From the NCBI RefSeq assembly GCF_014154935.1, contig NZ_JACEHH010000064.1, positions 1-41,013 of the forward strand: a stretch of DNA of 41,013 nucleotides, given 5' to 3'. Position numbers and translations under genes: made by a program. This stretch comes from Stieleria mannarensis (GTDB lineage Bacteria > Planctomycetota > Planctomycetia > Pirellulales > Pirellulaceae). Below are positions 8,105 through 16,439 of the stretch, piece by piece; position 1 is the stretch's first letter, and each line of letters opens with the position of its first letter. A model generated the notes under the pieces. It was not told the DNA's origin and did no database searches. It was given only the letters and a program-made list of their open reading frames with translations.

Positions 8105-9097
8105 ATGAACCAAGTGGAATCGATCGATCCGATCAAAATGCTCAAACCCGGACGAAAAATCACCGGGGTTTCCGCGATCCTGTTGCCGCTGCTGGAGGAC
8201 CACACGGTTGATTGGCAGGGGTTCGACGATCATGTCGCGCGGACCTACGACGCCGGATTGGCGCCCGCGATCAACATGGACACCGGCTACGGAAACTTGA
8301 TCGACGATGCGACGCGCATCCAGGCGCTGCGGCGGACGCAAGCGATCGCCGGTGGACGGGATTTCGTAGCCGGAGCGTTTGTGGCCGACCGGCCCGGCGA
8401 CACGTTCCAGGCGGACGCGTACCGCACCGGGATCGACCAGATCCAGTCGCACGGCGGCACGCCGATCTTTTTCCAGTCCTATGGGCTGACCCAGGGCAGT
8501 GACGAACAGGTCGTGTCGCACTACCAAACACTCGCATCGGCATGTGATTCCTTTTATGCCTTTGAGTTGGCAACCGTGTTTGCCCCGTTCGGCAGTATTT
8601 ATTCGCTCGGCGTGTACGAGCAACTGATGCGGATTCCCAACTGTTTGGGTGCCAAGCACTCCTCGCTCGATCGAGTGTTGGAATGGCAGCGGTTGCAGTT
8701 GCGTGACAAGGTCCGTCCGGAGTTCAAGGTGATGACGGGCAATGATCTGGCGATCGACATGGTGATGTACGGCAGCGACTACCTGCTCGGGCTGAGCACG
8801 TTCGCCCCGGACGCCTTTGCCGCCCGCGATGCGATGTGGGAAAGCGGTGACGAAGGGTTTTATCAATTGAATGACTTGTTGCAGTACCTGGGGGCGTTCG
8901 CATTTCGTGCCCCCGTGCCGGCCTACAAGCACGACGCCGCGATGTTTTTGAAACTGCGTGATCAGATTCAAACCGACCATACCTATCCCGGTTCGCCGAC
9001 TCGTCCCGACAGCGACCGCGAAGTGCTCGGTCACATCGCCCGCGATTTGGAAACGTTACTCAAGAACGCCGCCAATCCGCTGCAAACGACGGCCTGA
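8105..9097 (+). CDS. DapA-like (dihydrodipicolinate synthase/N-acetylneuraminate lyase family) aldolase
   Basis: 330 residues from ATG 8105 (an in-frame TTG at 8078 adds nine unlikely residues). The family's (beta/alpha)8 barrel is recognisable from ITGVSAILLPLLEDHTVDWQGF at the start, the GG region (GGTPIFFQSYG, with the candidate catalytic tyrosine) and LGAKHSS, whose lysine K184 should form the Schiff base with a keto acid. Members cleave or form C-C bonds on pyruvate-type substrates (DapA, NanA, sugar-acid dehydratases). It is too divergent from DapA to call lysine biosynthesis, and a sugar-acid catabolic role fits the adjacent AraC regulator and oxidoreductase. It is followed after about 100 bp by the OYE-like gene on the same strand, so they are likely cotranscribed. 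Confidence 0.85.
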   Translation: MNQVESIDPIKMLKPGRKITGVSAILLPLLEDHTVDWQGFDDHVARTYDAGLAPAINMDTGYGNLIDDATRIQALRRTQAIAGGRDFVAGAFVADRPGDTFQADAYRTGIDQIQSHGGTPIFFQSYGLTQGSDEQVVSHYQTLASACDSFYAFELATVFAPFGSIYSLGVYEQLMRIPNCLGAKHSSLDRVLEWQRLQLRDKVRPEFKVMTGNDLAIDMVMYGSDYLLGLSTFAPDAFAARDAMWESGDEGFYQLNDLLQYLGAFAFRAPVPAYKHDAAMFLKLRDQIQTDHTYPGSPTRPDSDREVLGHIARDLETLLKNAANPLQTTA

Positions 9098-9196
9098 TTG
9101 GATCGCCATCGACGCGCGTCGCTCGAACTCCTTTTCTCGCTCGCTCGTCTTCCCACATCATCACCGCCACCGCTACATCACCGCCACCGCTACGTC

Positions 9197-10624
9197 ATGC
9201 CTACTTATCCACGTGTCGCCAGCCTCAAGACGTTTGACGATTTTCAATCCCGACTCCGAGAACTCGGACTAAACCTACCCGCCGACCAAGACGTGGTGCC
9301 GGGCCCGGCTTCACCGCTGTCGCAATCGGCGAAGGTCGGTGAGTTGACGATCGGCAATCGGTTCTGCATTTTGCCGATGGAAGGCTGGGACGGCACACCC
9401 GACGGCAAACCGACGGACTTGACTCGACGCCGTTGGAAGAACTTTGGCATCAGCGGTGCGAAGCTGATGTGGGGTGGTGAAGCGGTCGCGGTACGTCACG
9501 ACGGCCGCGCCAATCCCAACCAATTGTGTTTGACTGAAAACAACTTGTCCCAGATCGGGGAACTGCGTGATCTGTTGATTCGATCCCACGCCGAACGCTT
9601 CGGCGACACCGACGACCTGGTGGTCGGGTTGCAACTGACGCATTCGGGACGCTTCGCCCGTCCGAACCAAAAGACGAAAGCCGAACCGCGCGCCGCCCAA
9701 CGCAATCCGGCGCTCGATCCGCGGTTGGGCATCAACGACGATTCGGGCGTCATCAGCGACGACGAATTAAAAACGTTGATTGATGACTTTGTCGTCGCTG
9801 CACGCCGCTCGGCCAAGCTGGGCTTTCAATTCGTCGATGTCAAGCATTGCCACGGCTATCTGGGCCATGAATTGCTGAGCGGAGTCGATCGTCCAGGCGA
9901 ATTCGGCGGCAGCTTTGAAAACCGCACGCGTTTCTTGCGCGAGATCGTCGCCGGGATCCGTGCCGAAGCCCCGGATTTGGAACTCGGGGTCCGGTTAAGC
10001 ATTTTTGATTTTCTGCCCTACCGGAAATCGGACGCGGGAATCGGTGAACCCGACCCGGCCGGCGACCCACGTTTGGTGTTCGGTTCCAATTCGCGCGGCG
10101 ATGCGGTCGTGCTGGACGAACCGATCCGATTCCTTTCGCTGATGCAGTCGTTGGGGATGAAACTGATTTGCACGACCGCCGGCAGCCCCTACTACACGCC
10201 GCATTTGCAACGGCCGGCCTTCTTTCCACCCAGCGACGGCTACGACCCGCCGGAGGATCCGCTGATCGGAGTCGATCGACAAATCGAAGCGACGGCGGAA
10301 CTGAAAAAACGCTTTCCGGAAATGTTTGTCGTCGGTTCCGGCTACACCTACCTGCAAGACTGGCTTCCCAACGTGGCCCAAGCGGTGCTGCAAAACGGAC
10401 TGGCCGATTCCATCGGGCTGGGACGCATGGTGCTTTCCTATCCCGACCTGCCCGCTGATGTACTGGAAGGCAACCAGCTGACGCGCAAGAAAGTCTGCCG
10501 CACCTTCAGCGACTGCACCACCGCCCCGCGGAAAGGCATCATCAGCGGCTGTTATCCTTTGGACCCGTTCTACAAGAATCTGCCTGAGCGGAAGGAATTG
10601 ATGGAGTTGAAAAAGCAGGGGTAG
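9197..10624 (+). CDS. Old Yellow Enzyme-like NADH:flavin oxidoreductase
   Basis: 475 residues from ATG 9197. The TIM-barrel signature of FMN-dependent OYE/2,4-dienoyl-CoA reductase-like enzymes is present: VGELTIGNRFCILPMEGWDG at about 47-66, LQLTHSGRFARP at 145-156, the active-site HCHGYLGHELLS at 217-228, and GEFGGSFENRTRFLREIV at about 234-251. A phosphate-binding GSGYTYLQD and GLADSIGLGRM occur near the C-terminus. The tail has three cysteines (CRTFSDC ... ISGC), but no clear 4Fe-4S spacing and no C-terminal NADPH domain, so this is the single-barrel form. The substrate is unknown. Placement behind the DapA-like aldolase suggests a shared catabolic route. It is convergent with wecB, 23 bp apart. 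Confidence 0.87.
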   Translation: MPTYPRVASLKTFDDFQSRLRELGLNLPADQDVVPGPASPLSQSAKVGELTIGNRFCILPMEGWDGTPDGKPTDLTRRRWKNFGISGAKLMWGGEAVAVRHDGRANPNQLCLTENNLSQIGELRDLLIRSHAERFGDTDDLVVGLQLTHSGRFARPNQKTKAEPRAAQRNPALDPRLGINDDSGVISDDELKTLIDDFVVAARRSAKLGFQFVDVKHCHGYLGHELLSGVDRPGEFGGSFENRTRFLREIVAGIRAEAPDLELGVRLSIFDFLPYRKSDAGIGEPDPAGDPRLVFGSNSRGDAVVLDEPIRFLSLMQSLGMKLICTTAGSPYYTPHLQRPAFFPPSDGYDPPEDPLIGVDRQIEATAELKKRFPEMFVVGSGYTYLQDWLPNVAQAVLQNGLADSIGLGRMVLSYPDLPADVLEGNQLTRKKVCRTFSDCTTAPRKGIISGCYPLDPFYKNLPERKELMELKKQG

Positions 10625-10647
10625 GAGAAGTTCTCCCACCTCCCAAC

Positions 10648-11835
10648 TCACTCCGCTTCCACCATCCAGTCGACGATGCGTCGAGCCGCCTTGCCGTCTC
10701 CGTAGGGATTCTCGGTGACGTGTGTCTCGCGCTTTCCGTTGGGTTTGGCCAACAGTTCGCTTGCCCGTCGAATGATCCGCTGTCGATCGGTGCCGACCAG
10801 TTCTGCCAGCCCGGCGTCGACCGCTTCGGGGCGTTCGGTTTTCGTGCGCGTGACCAGCACGGCGCTGCCCAGCGACGGAGCTTCCTCTTGCACGCCGCCG
10901 GAATCGGTCAACACCAAGGTGGCGCGATCCATCAGCCAGACGAACTCGGGATAGTCCGCCGGCGCGACCAAGTGGATGTTGTTCAACCCGCCCAGCAGCT
11001 GATGGACGGGGCCGTGCACGTTGGGATTCAGGTGCACCGGATAGATGAACTGGGTCTGTGGGTGGGACGCGGCCAATTCGGTCAGCGCGGCGCAGATTTG
11101 TTCGAGCCCGCCGCCAAAATTCTCGCGGCGATGTCCGGTGACCAGAACGACGCTGTCGGCCAGCGCCATCGGGTACTTTTCCCGCCACCTGGCGTCGTCG
11201 GCGCGTTCTTTCGCGATCGTGTGCAGCAGCGCATCGATCACCGTGTTGCCGGTAACGCGGACGTTTTGCCGGGGGACGCCTTCGGCCAGCAGCGCCGATT
11301 CGCTGCGGGCCGTCGGGGCACAGTGCAAGGTCGTGACGATTCCCGTCACCCGGCGGTTGAACTCCTCCGGCCACGGTGCTGTCAGATCGCCGGTGCGCAG
11401 CCCGGCTTCGACATGCACGACCGGCAAGCGATGGTAGAACGCCACGATCGCCGATGCCATCACGGTGGTGGTGTCGCCCTGGACGACGACACAATCCGGC
11501 TGGCACTGATCGACGACGCGGTCGAGCGCTTCCAGGCAGCGGGCGGTCAGGCCGGTGAGCGTCTGGCCGGGTTGCATCAATCCCAGATCGATTTCTGGGG
11601 TGATCGAAAAATACGACAGGACCTGTGCCAGCATTTCACGGTGCTGGCCGGTGCTGCAGACGATCGGTGCAACCTGGTCCGGCCGCGCCATGCATTCCAA
11701 CACCAATGGGGCCAGCTTGATCGCCTCGGGGCGGGTCCCGAACACGATCAGCGGTCGCAGCGGCCCACCGCGACGCCGTGGAATGATCGATGTCGATTTG
11801 GCGGGATGCGTGGACGGGGAGGTTTGAGCAGACAT
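10648..11835 (-). CDS. wecB: UDP-N-acetylglucosamine 2-epimerase (non-hydrolysing)
   Basis: 395 residues, close to the usual 370-390. It interconverts UDP-GlcNAc and UDP-ManNAc in the cytoplasm, feeding ManNAc-containing surface glycans. Family motifs are all present: GTRPEAIKLAPL at 33-44, VVQGDTTTVMA at about 117-127, HVEAGLRTGD at 141-150, PEEFNRR at 156-162, TGHRREN at 233-239, and LTDSGGVQEEAPSLG further on. The first about 25 residues are an extra Ser/Thr/Pro/Arg tail not usual in the family. The gene stands alone between the OYE-like gene and a long spacer. The polysaccharide it serves is not identifiable, though glycosyltransferases lie 6-15 kb away. Confidence 0.93.
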   Translation of the reverse strand: MSAQTSPSTHPAKSTSIIPRRRGGPLRPLIVFGTRPEAIKLAPLVLECMARPDQVAPIVCSTGQHREMLAQVLSYFSITPEIDLGLMQPGQTLTGLTARCLEALDRVVDQCQPDCVVVQGDTTTVMASAIVAFYHRLPVVHVEAGLRTGDLTAPWPEEFNRRVTGIVTTLHCAPTARSESALLAEGVPRQNVRVTGNTVIDALLHTIAKERADDARWREKYPMALADSVVLVTGHRRENFGGGLEQICAALTELAASHPQTQFIYPVHLNPNVHGPVHQLLGGLNNIHLVAPADYPEFVWLMDRATLVLTDSGGVQEEAPSLGSAVLVTRTKTERPEAVDAGLAELVGTDRQRIIRRASELLAKPNGKRETHVTENPYGDGKAARRIVDWMVEAE

Positions 11836-11915
11836 TCGGGGGACGGGATTCTCGGAAAGACGACAGAAATACGAGCGGGATCGGTCAACCGTAACCTCAT
11901 TGGGCGGGAATCCCC

Positions 11916-11944
11916 TTGGGAATCCGGAGGTACGCGGCTATACA
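11916..11944 (+). promoter_or_regulatory. Candidate sigma-70-type promoter
   Basis: TTGGGA (11916-11921), a 17-base spacer, and TATACA (11939-11944), each matching its consensus hexamer at four positions. It points right, toward the disordered-protein gene starting 419 bases downstream. This is pattern-based and weak for a GC-rich planctomycete. Confidence 0.3.
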
Positions 11945-12078
11945 TATAGATTAAGTCCGTGGACCGAGCCGTTCGAATTGAAGCCGGCCGGCGATTTCGG
12001 GCATCAATCTCAGCAGACAGCCCCTTTTACGAGGACCGCGTCAGGATACACACCGTCGGAAACGTGCGAGCGATCAGT

Positions 12079-12097
12079 GATCCGGAACTGCCGGATC
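12079..12097. other. Perfect 7-bp hairpin with AACTG loop
   Basis: GATCCGG at 12079-12085 pairs exactly with CCGGATC at 12091-12097 around a five-base loop. There is no T-run after it, so it is not an obvious intrinsic terminator. It may be part of a leader structure or an operator. Confidence 0.45.
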
Positions 12098-12362
12098 GGA
12101 GCTCGCCGGAGGACTCAATTGCTCTGCCGAATCATCACCGAAGCTGTCACTCCTTTGCAGCGGAAGCATCGCATCGTGGAAGACCCTTCGATCGGACTTG
12201 AATGGATGGTTGGAGCATCGAGCGAGCTGATCGGACTCCTTTTCACGCCGGAACGAATCCGTGGACAGCACAACGGTGATGAAACAATGTCACTGATACG
12301 CCCGAGTTCTCGGCCGGTTGGTTGACTGCTGGCCCCTCCAAAACAACTCATTAATAGACCGA

Positions 12363-14288
12363 ATGTCAGACAATTGGAACCTTCTTGCCAAGCTTCTTGG
12401 TACCCCTGGTCCGCCCGCCCCCCCGAAAACAGAAGAGACGAAACCGCAAGCCGAATCGACCGCCGACGACGACCGCGAACAACAATCCGCATCGGATTCG
12501 TCCGAGTTTTCGGATCGGGATTCCAACGAATCGGCGACGCGTGGCATGCCACCGGTGGCCGAAGCGGTCGCCGATGTCAGCGACGAATCCGACATGGACG
12601 ATAGCGGCCCCTCGGCCGAAGACGTGCTGGAGGCACTGACCAGCGAGACCGCCGCAACGCAACTGCCCGGATTCGGCGTTCGACCCCGCGACCCGCGGAT
12701 CGATGAACTTGCCGCCGGCGGCCCGCCGGCCAAGCAAGAGCCGGTCGTCGAAGAATTGCTGCAGGTCGAAGCGTCGCGGAGCGAGTCCGACAAGCTGTTT
12801 GCCGGCGACGACGCCACCAGCTCGGCCGACAGCGCCGACGCCGACAGTGAGGCCGCTTCCGACGAACCGGAAACCGGTGTCTGGTCGGAATTGGCCGGCG
12901 AACTGGGGATTGAAGCGACCGACGAACCGCCGCCCCATCGCCCCCCGATGGAAATCCAATCCACGCGACGCGAAGCGTCAGCGACCAAGTCCAAGAAGGC
13001 GCCCCGTAGTTTTGGCGACGGACTGGGCATCGACTTGGGGCCGGAGCCCGAACCGAGCGCCGAGGCCACCGAAATCGAGGCCACCGAAATCGAGGCTCCC
13101 GATTCGATCGACAAGCCTGATCCGCCGGCGCGCGAATCCGCAACGGTTGCCGAATCAACGTCGCGATCGGTGGATCCCCCCGACCCCCTGTCGTTCCGCT
13201 CGTTTTCCGATTTGAACGACGACGGCGAAGACGACGACGCGGATTCGGCTCAGGCGACCGTCCAGCCAACCCAAGAATCTCCGCGGCGGGATCGCACCTC
13301 CGAACGACCCGAACGAGGGCGTCGCCGTCGCGGTTTTGACGATCGCGACGATGCCGACGACGAGGGTCGGTCGCCCGCGGGTGAACGACGGTCCGCCAGC
13401 GAAAAGAGCGACCGCGGGCGGTCCGATGGTGACGACCAACCCGGCCGCGATCGTGATGAAGATCGTGAGAGCCCGCGGCGACGTGGCCGACGCGGTCGGC
13501 GGGGCCAACGCCAGCGCATGGCCGACGAAGGGCTGGACGCCGAAATGGTGTCGCCGGACGTCGACGCGGACAGCGACGACGTCGCAAGTGATGATCTGGA
13601 TGAATCTCGCCGAGGATCTTCCAGGCGTCGCGGCCGAAGGGGATCCTCCCAACGCCGCACCGTCAGCCGTGACGAATTTGATCCCGTCGCGGACGAAGAC
13701 TTCGAACTGGTCGACGACGAATTCGGCTTGGGTGTCGATGTCGACTCGGACGACTCCGAAGACGAAACGGAAGATTCCGGGCCGCGCCGACGGCGACGTG
13801 GCCGCCGCGGACGTGGCGGCCGACGTTCACGCGGCGGAAGTGACAACGATGACGGCCGTTCGCAATCCCGCGGACGCGACGATGAAGATCTGGACGAGGA
13901 CCTGGACGAAGTCACCGAAGCCCGGATCCCCGAGTCCGCGTTCGACGACGATCACGAAGACGACGAAGAAGTCGATGTGATCCGCCGTGGACGCCGACGT
14001 CGCGGACGTCGTGGCGGCCGCGGACGATCCAATCGAGACGCCGAATCGGCCGATCAAGACGAACGCGGCGGCGCTTCGCGGGACCGAGACGAGGACGAGG
14101 TTCGAACGCGTCGCGGAGGTCGAAACCGCCAGGACGAAGCCGATGCGGAACCGCGAACCGAGGCGGCCAAGCGACGTAAGATCGTTCCGACTTGGCAAGA
14201 AGTGGTCACCCTGTTGGTCGACAACAACTTGGAAAACCACAAGAAATCGCCGTCAGGCAAGGGCCGCGGTCGAGGCCGCCGCCGCTAG
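12363..14288 (+). CDS. Large intrinsically disordered acidic/arginine-rich protein
   Basis: 641 residues with no recognisable enzyme domain. A short N-terminal segment (MSDNWNLLAKLLGTPGPPAPP) and a C-terminal segment (IVPTWQEVVTLLVDNNLENH, then KKSPSGKGRGRGRRR) look ordered or conserved. Everything between is low complexity: an acidic Ser/Glu/Ala part (about 20-290), then alternating Asp/Glu runs and RRRGRRGRR-type clusters (about 310-610). A duplication EATEIEATEIEA occurs near residue 240. There is no signal peptide, so it is cytoplasmic. RGG/RGR-like clusters of this kind bind RNA or other polyanions, as in RNase E scaffolds or condensate-forming proteins; that is inference. Base composition follows the genome, so recent transfer is not indicated. 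Function unknown. Confidence 0.8.
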   Translation: MSDNWNLLAKLLGTPGPPAPPKTEETKPQAESTADDDREQQSASDSSEFSDRDSNESATRGMPPVAEAVADVSDESDMDDSGPSAEDVLEALTSETAATQLPGFGVRPRDPRIDELAAGGPPAKQEPVVEELLQVEASRSESDKLFAGDDATSSADSADADSEAASDEPETGVWSELAGELGIEATDEPPPHRPPMEIQSTRREASATKSKKAPRSFGDGLGIDLGPEPEPSAEATEIEATEIEAPDSIDKPDPPARESATVAESTSRSVDPPDPLSFRSFSDLNDDGEDDDADSAQATVQPTQESPRRDRTSERPERGRRRRGFDDRDDADDEGRSPAGERRSASEKSDRGRSDGDDQPGRDRDEDRESPRRRGRRGRRGQRQRMADEGLDAEMVSPDVDADSDDVASDDLDESRRGSSRRRGRRGSSQRRTVSRDEFDPVADEDFELVDDEFGLGVDVDSDDSEDETEDSGPRRRRRGRRGRGGRRSRGGSDNDDGRSQSRGRDDEDLDEDLDEVTEARIPESAFDDDHEDDEEVDVIRRGRRRRGRRGGRGRSNRDAESADQDERGGASRDRDEDEVRTRRGGRNRQDEADAEPRTEAAKRRKIVPTWQEVVTLLVDNNLENHKKSPSGKGRGRGRRR

Positions 14289-14310
14289 AACGCCTGGTCG
14301 CTTTGTGGAC

Positions 14311-14331
14311 GACGGCCCTTCCGGGGCCGTC
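14311..14331. terminator. Strong GC hairpin after the disordered-protein gene
   Basis: GACGGCCC at 14311-14318 pairs perfectly with GGGCCGTC at 14324-14331 around TTCCG. It sits 22 bases after the stop codon at 14288, between convergent genes. There is no U-tract, so it may act as a transcript-end stabiliser or a weak bidirectional terminator. Confidence 0.5.
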
Positions 14332-14349
14332 GCCAATCAGGCAATGGTC

Positions 14350-14410
14350 GTGGACGACGCGAGGGGGGGCTCTCCGCTAGCGATCCGCAGGGACTCGTCG
14401 CCTCGTCCAC
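14350..14410. repeat. REP-like inverted repeat with GTGGACGA arms
   Basis: GTGGACGACGCGA at 14350-14362 is the reverse complement of 14398-14410 at 12 of 13 positions, around a 35-base centre that includes GCTAGC. The right arm continues into TCGTCCACTACCG (14403-14415), which recurs exactly at 23292-23304, so this appears to be a dispersed intergenic repeat. Confidence 0.6.
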
Positions 14411-14424
14411 TACCGGACTGAGCA

Positions 14425-15210
14425 TCAGACCAACCCGGCCAGGCCGAGTGCCAGCACCAAGCCTCCGGCCGGGATGCACCAGCCGGCAAACCAGTGCAGT
14501 CGTTCTTGGCGGCTCCAGCCGATCAGCCACTTGAGGGCAAAGACCCCGACGCCGAACGAGACCAGCGCGCCGATTCCCAGTTCGGTGATCGAGTGTCCCA
14601 GGGGCGCTCCCTGGCTCGTCTCTTCGAGTAAATCTTTGATCGCCAGCACGGTCGCGCCCGAAATGGCGGGGATCGCGAGCAGGAACGAGAACACGACCGC
14701 GTCGTCGGTTTTCAGCCCCAGCAGTCGCCCGCCCAGAATCGTCGATCCACTGCGGCTGATCCCCGGCAATATCGCGAACGCTTGAAAACAGCCGACGCAA
14801 AAAGCGGCCAAGTAAGACGCGTTTCGATACGCGCCCTGGCGAACCGGCAATCGCCCCAGCACGATCAGCATGATGCCCGTGACGATCAGCATGCCGCCGG
14901 CCAACAGCGGATTCTTCAGGATCCAACTGAATTGGGCCTTGATCGTCAGCCCGACAACGACGGCCGGAATCGTCCCGACAATCAGCAGTGGGATCACACG
15001 CCGGTCGCTGGTCAGTAAATCCAAGATGCGACGCCAAAAGATGACCAGGATGGATCCGAGGGTCCCGGCGTGCAAAATAATTTCCAGCGTCGGCGACTCG
15101 CTTTGCACGTCGCTGATCATCGCCCCCAAAATGACCAGGTGCCCCGAAGAACTGATCGGCAGAAATTCGGCGATCCCTTGCACAACGGCCAGGATGATGG
15201 TTTCGATCAC
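14425..15210 (-). CDS. uppP: Undecaprenyl-diphosphate phosphatase
   Basis: 261 residues, typical of the BacA/UppP family. It removes one phosphate from undecaprenyl diphosphate at the outer face of the cytoplasmic membrane to regenerate the C55-P carrier of cell-wall and surface-glycan synthesis. Both catalytic motifs are intact: QGIAEFLPISSSGH at 11-24 (essential glutamate and serines) and PGISRSG at 149-155. At least seven hydrophobic segments follow the family pattern. The gene is divergent from the DUF368/PopT-type gene; the starts are about 140 bp apart, which suggests co-regulation of carrier recycling. Confidence 0.95.
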   Translation of the reverse strand: MIETIILAVVQGIAEFLPISSSGHLVILGAMISDVQSESPTLEIILHAGTLGSILVIFWRRILDLLTSDRRVIPLLIVGTIPAVVVGLTIKAQFSWILKNPLLAGGMLIVTGIMLIVLGRLPVRQGAYRNASYLAAFCVGCFQAFAILPGISRSGSTILGGRLLGLKTDDAVVFSFLLAIPAISGATVLAIKDLLEETSQGAPLGHSITELGIGALVSFGVGVFALKWLIGWSRQERLHWFAGWCIPAGGLVLALGLAGLV

Positions 15211-15347
15211 GCCACTAAATCCGTTTGGGTACTCACAGGGCCTGGATATCAGTTGAAAATCAAGTTGTCCGCTTCTCGCGGCGCTCGATCACAATCACAC
15301 TGTTGCCGCAGTATTCACCGTCGAAGCCAATCAGGGAACCATCCACC

Positions 15348-16439
15348 ATGTCACTGGACAACCAGAACATTGACACCGATTGCGTCGATCCGAATGCCGG
15401 GCTTGTATCGAATCAAACGGAACCGCATCAAACGGATACGGAATGCTCGTCAGATCCGCACACTCCGGCGGCGGGCAAGCGGTCCGCCAGCGCGTTGCAT
15501 CTGGACGTGGTGAATTTGATCCGTGGGTTTTGTATGGGAGCGGCCAATATCGTGCCAGGGGTCAGCGGCGGCACGGTGGCGTTGGTGCTGGGGCATTACC
15601 AACGCCTGATCGATGCGGTCAGCCGGATCGATTCCCACCTGGTCGGCGAGGTCTTGGCACGGCGCCCGAAACAGGCGTGGGACTATGTCGACGCGCGGTT
15701 TCTGATGGCGATCGGTGTCGGCGTGGTGTTGGGCAGTGTGACGCTGGCCGGTTTGATCAATTGGTTGTTTGATCATCACATGCCAGAAACCTTCGCGGTA
15801 TTTTTCGGAATGATTCTTGCCAGCGTGCTGATCGTGCGTCGCCAGGTCAAACGTTGGGGGCCGGCAAGTTTGGTGGCGTGCGCCGTTGGAATCCTGGCCG
15901 CTGTCATTGTCGGCCGGCTTTCCCCCACCGACGGCGGCGACTCGCTGATCTACCTGTTCGGTGCCGCGGCGATTGCGATTTGCGCGATGATCCTGCCGGG
16001 AATCAGCGGTGCGTTCATCCTGCTGTTGCTGGGCGTTTATCACCCGATCACGGGTTTGATCAAGAACACCGTCAAGCTGGACATCGACTTGAACTCGATT
16101 TTGCAACTGGGCGTGTTTGCCTTCGGGTGCTTGTTCGGCCTGCTGGCGTTTTCGCGGCTGTTGAGCTGGATGCTGGACCATCATCGCGACAAGACGATGG
16201 CGGTCCTGGTCGGGTTGATGATCGGCAGCGTCGAAAAGCTGTGGCCGCTGCAGGTGCCGACGGCAGAAACGGCGGGGCTAAAGATGAAGGAGCGAATCAT
16301 GCAGGTCGTCCCACCGAGCGAATGGAACGGCAGCCTGGCGTTGTTGGTCGCCCTGGTCATCGGTTCGGCCGTGTTTGTGCTGGTGCTTGAACGCGTCGCC
16401 GAAAGCGATTTGATCAGCGACCATGAACCCGTCGATTAA
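15348..16439 (+). CDS. DUF368 family protein, PopT-type undecaprenyl-phosphate translocase
   Basis: 363 residues from ATG 15348, with AGGGA about 10 bases upstream. After a polar about 48-residue N-terminal extension comes the DUF368 hallmark NIVPGVSGGTVALVLG at about 67-82, and a second inverted-repeat-like motif ILPGISGAFILLLLG around 210-225. Eight or more membrane segments follow. DUF368 proteins have been identified as undecaprenyl-phosphate transporters (PopT) that return C55-P to the cytoplasmic side, which fits the divergent uppP next door. The specific substrate here is inferred from the family and neighbour. Its last 26 bases overlap the 3' end of the convergent CxxCH-protein gene. 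Confidence 0.88.
   Translation: MSLDNQNIDTDCVDPNAGLVSNQTEPHQTDTECSSDPHTPAAGKRSASALHLDVVNLIRGFCMGAANIVPGVSGGTVALVLGHYQRLIDAVSRIDSHLVGEVLARRPKQAWDYVDARFLMAIGVGVVLGSVTLAGLINWLFDHHMPETFAVFFGMILASVLIVRRQVKRWGPASLVACAVGILAAVIVGRLSPTDGGDSLIYLFGAAAIAICAMILPGISGAFILLLLGVYHPITGLIKNTVKLDIDLNSILQLGVFAFGCLFGLLAFSRLLSWMLDHHRDKTMAVLVGLMIGSVEKLWPLQVPTAETAGLKMKERIMQVVPPSEWNGSLALLVALVIGSAVFVLVLERVAESDLISDHEPVD

Larger units (their letters stand above)
11836..12362. other. Spacer with a promoter-like site and a hairpin, no gene seen
   Basis: This 527-bp spacer lies between divergent genes. It contains the candidate promoter at 11916-11944 and the small perfect hairpin at 12079-12097. No open frame looks like a protein gene. 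A long leader or small RNA reading rightward is possible but unproven. Confidence 0.5.

Noticed and set aside
10720..11949. Plus-strand frame opposite wecB
   Set aside because: wecB motifs are unmistakable; the antisense frame has no domain.
12079..12097. Intrinsic terminator
   Set aside because: The hairpin is not followed by a T-run and no gene ends just before it.
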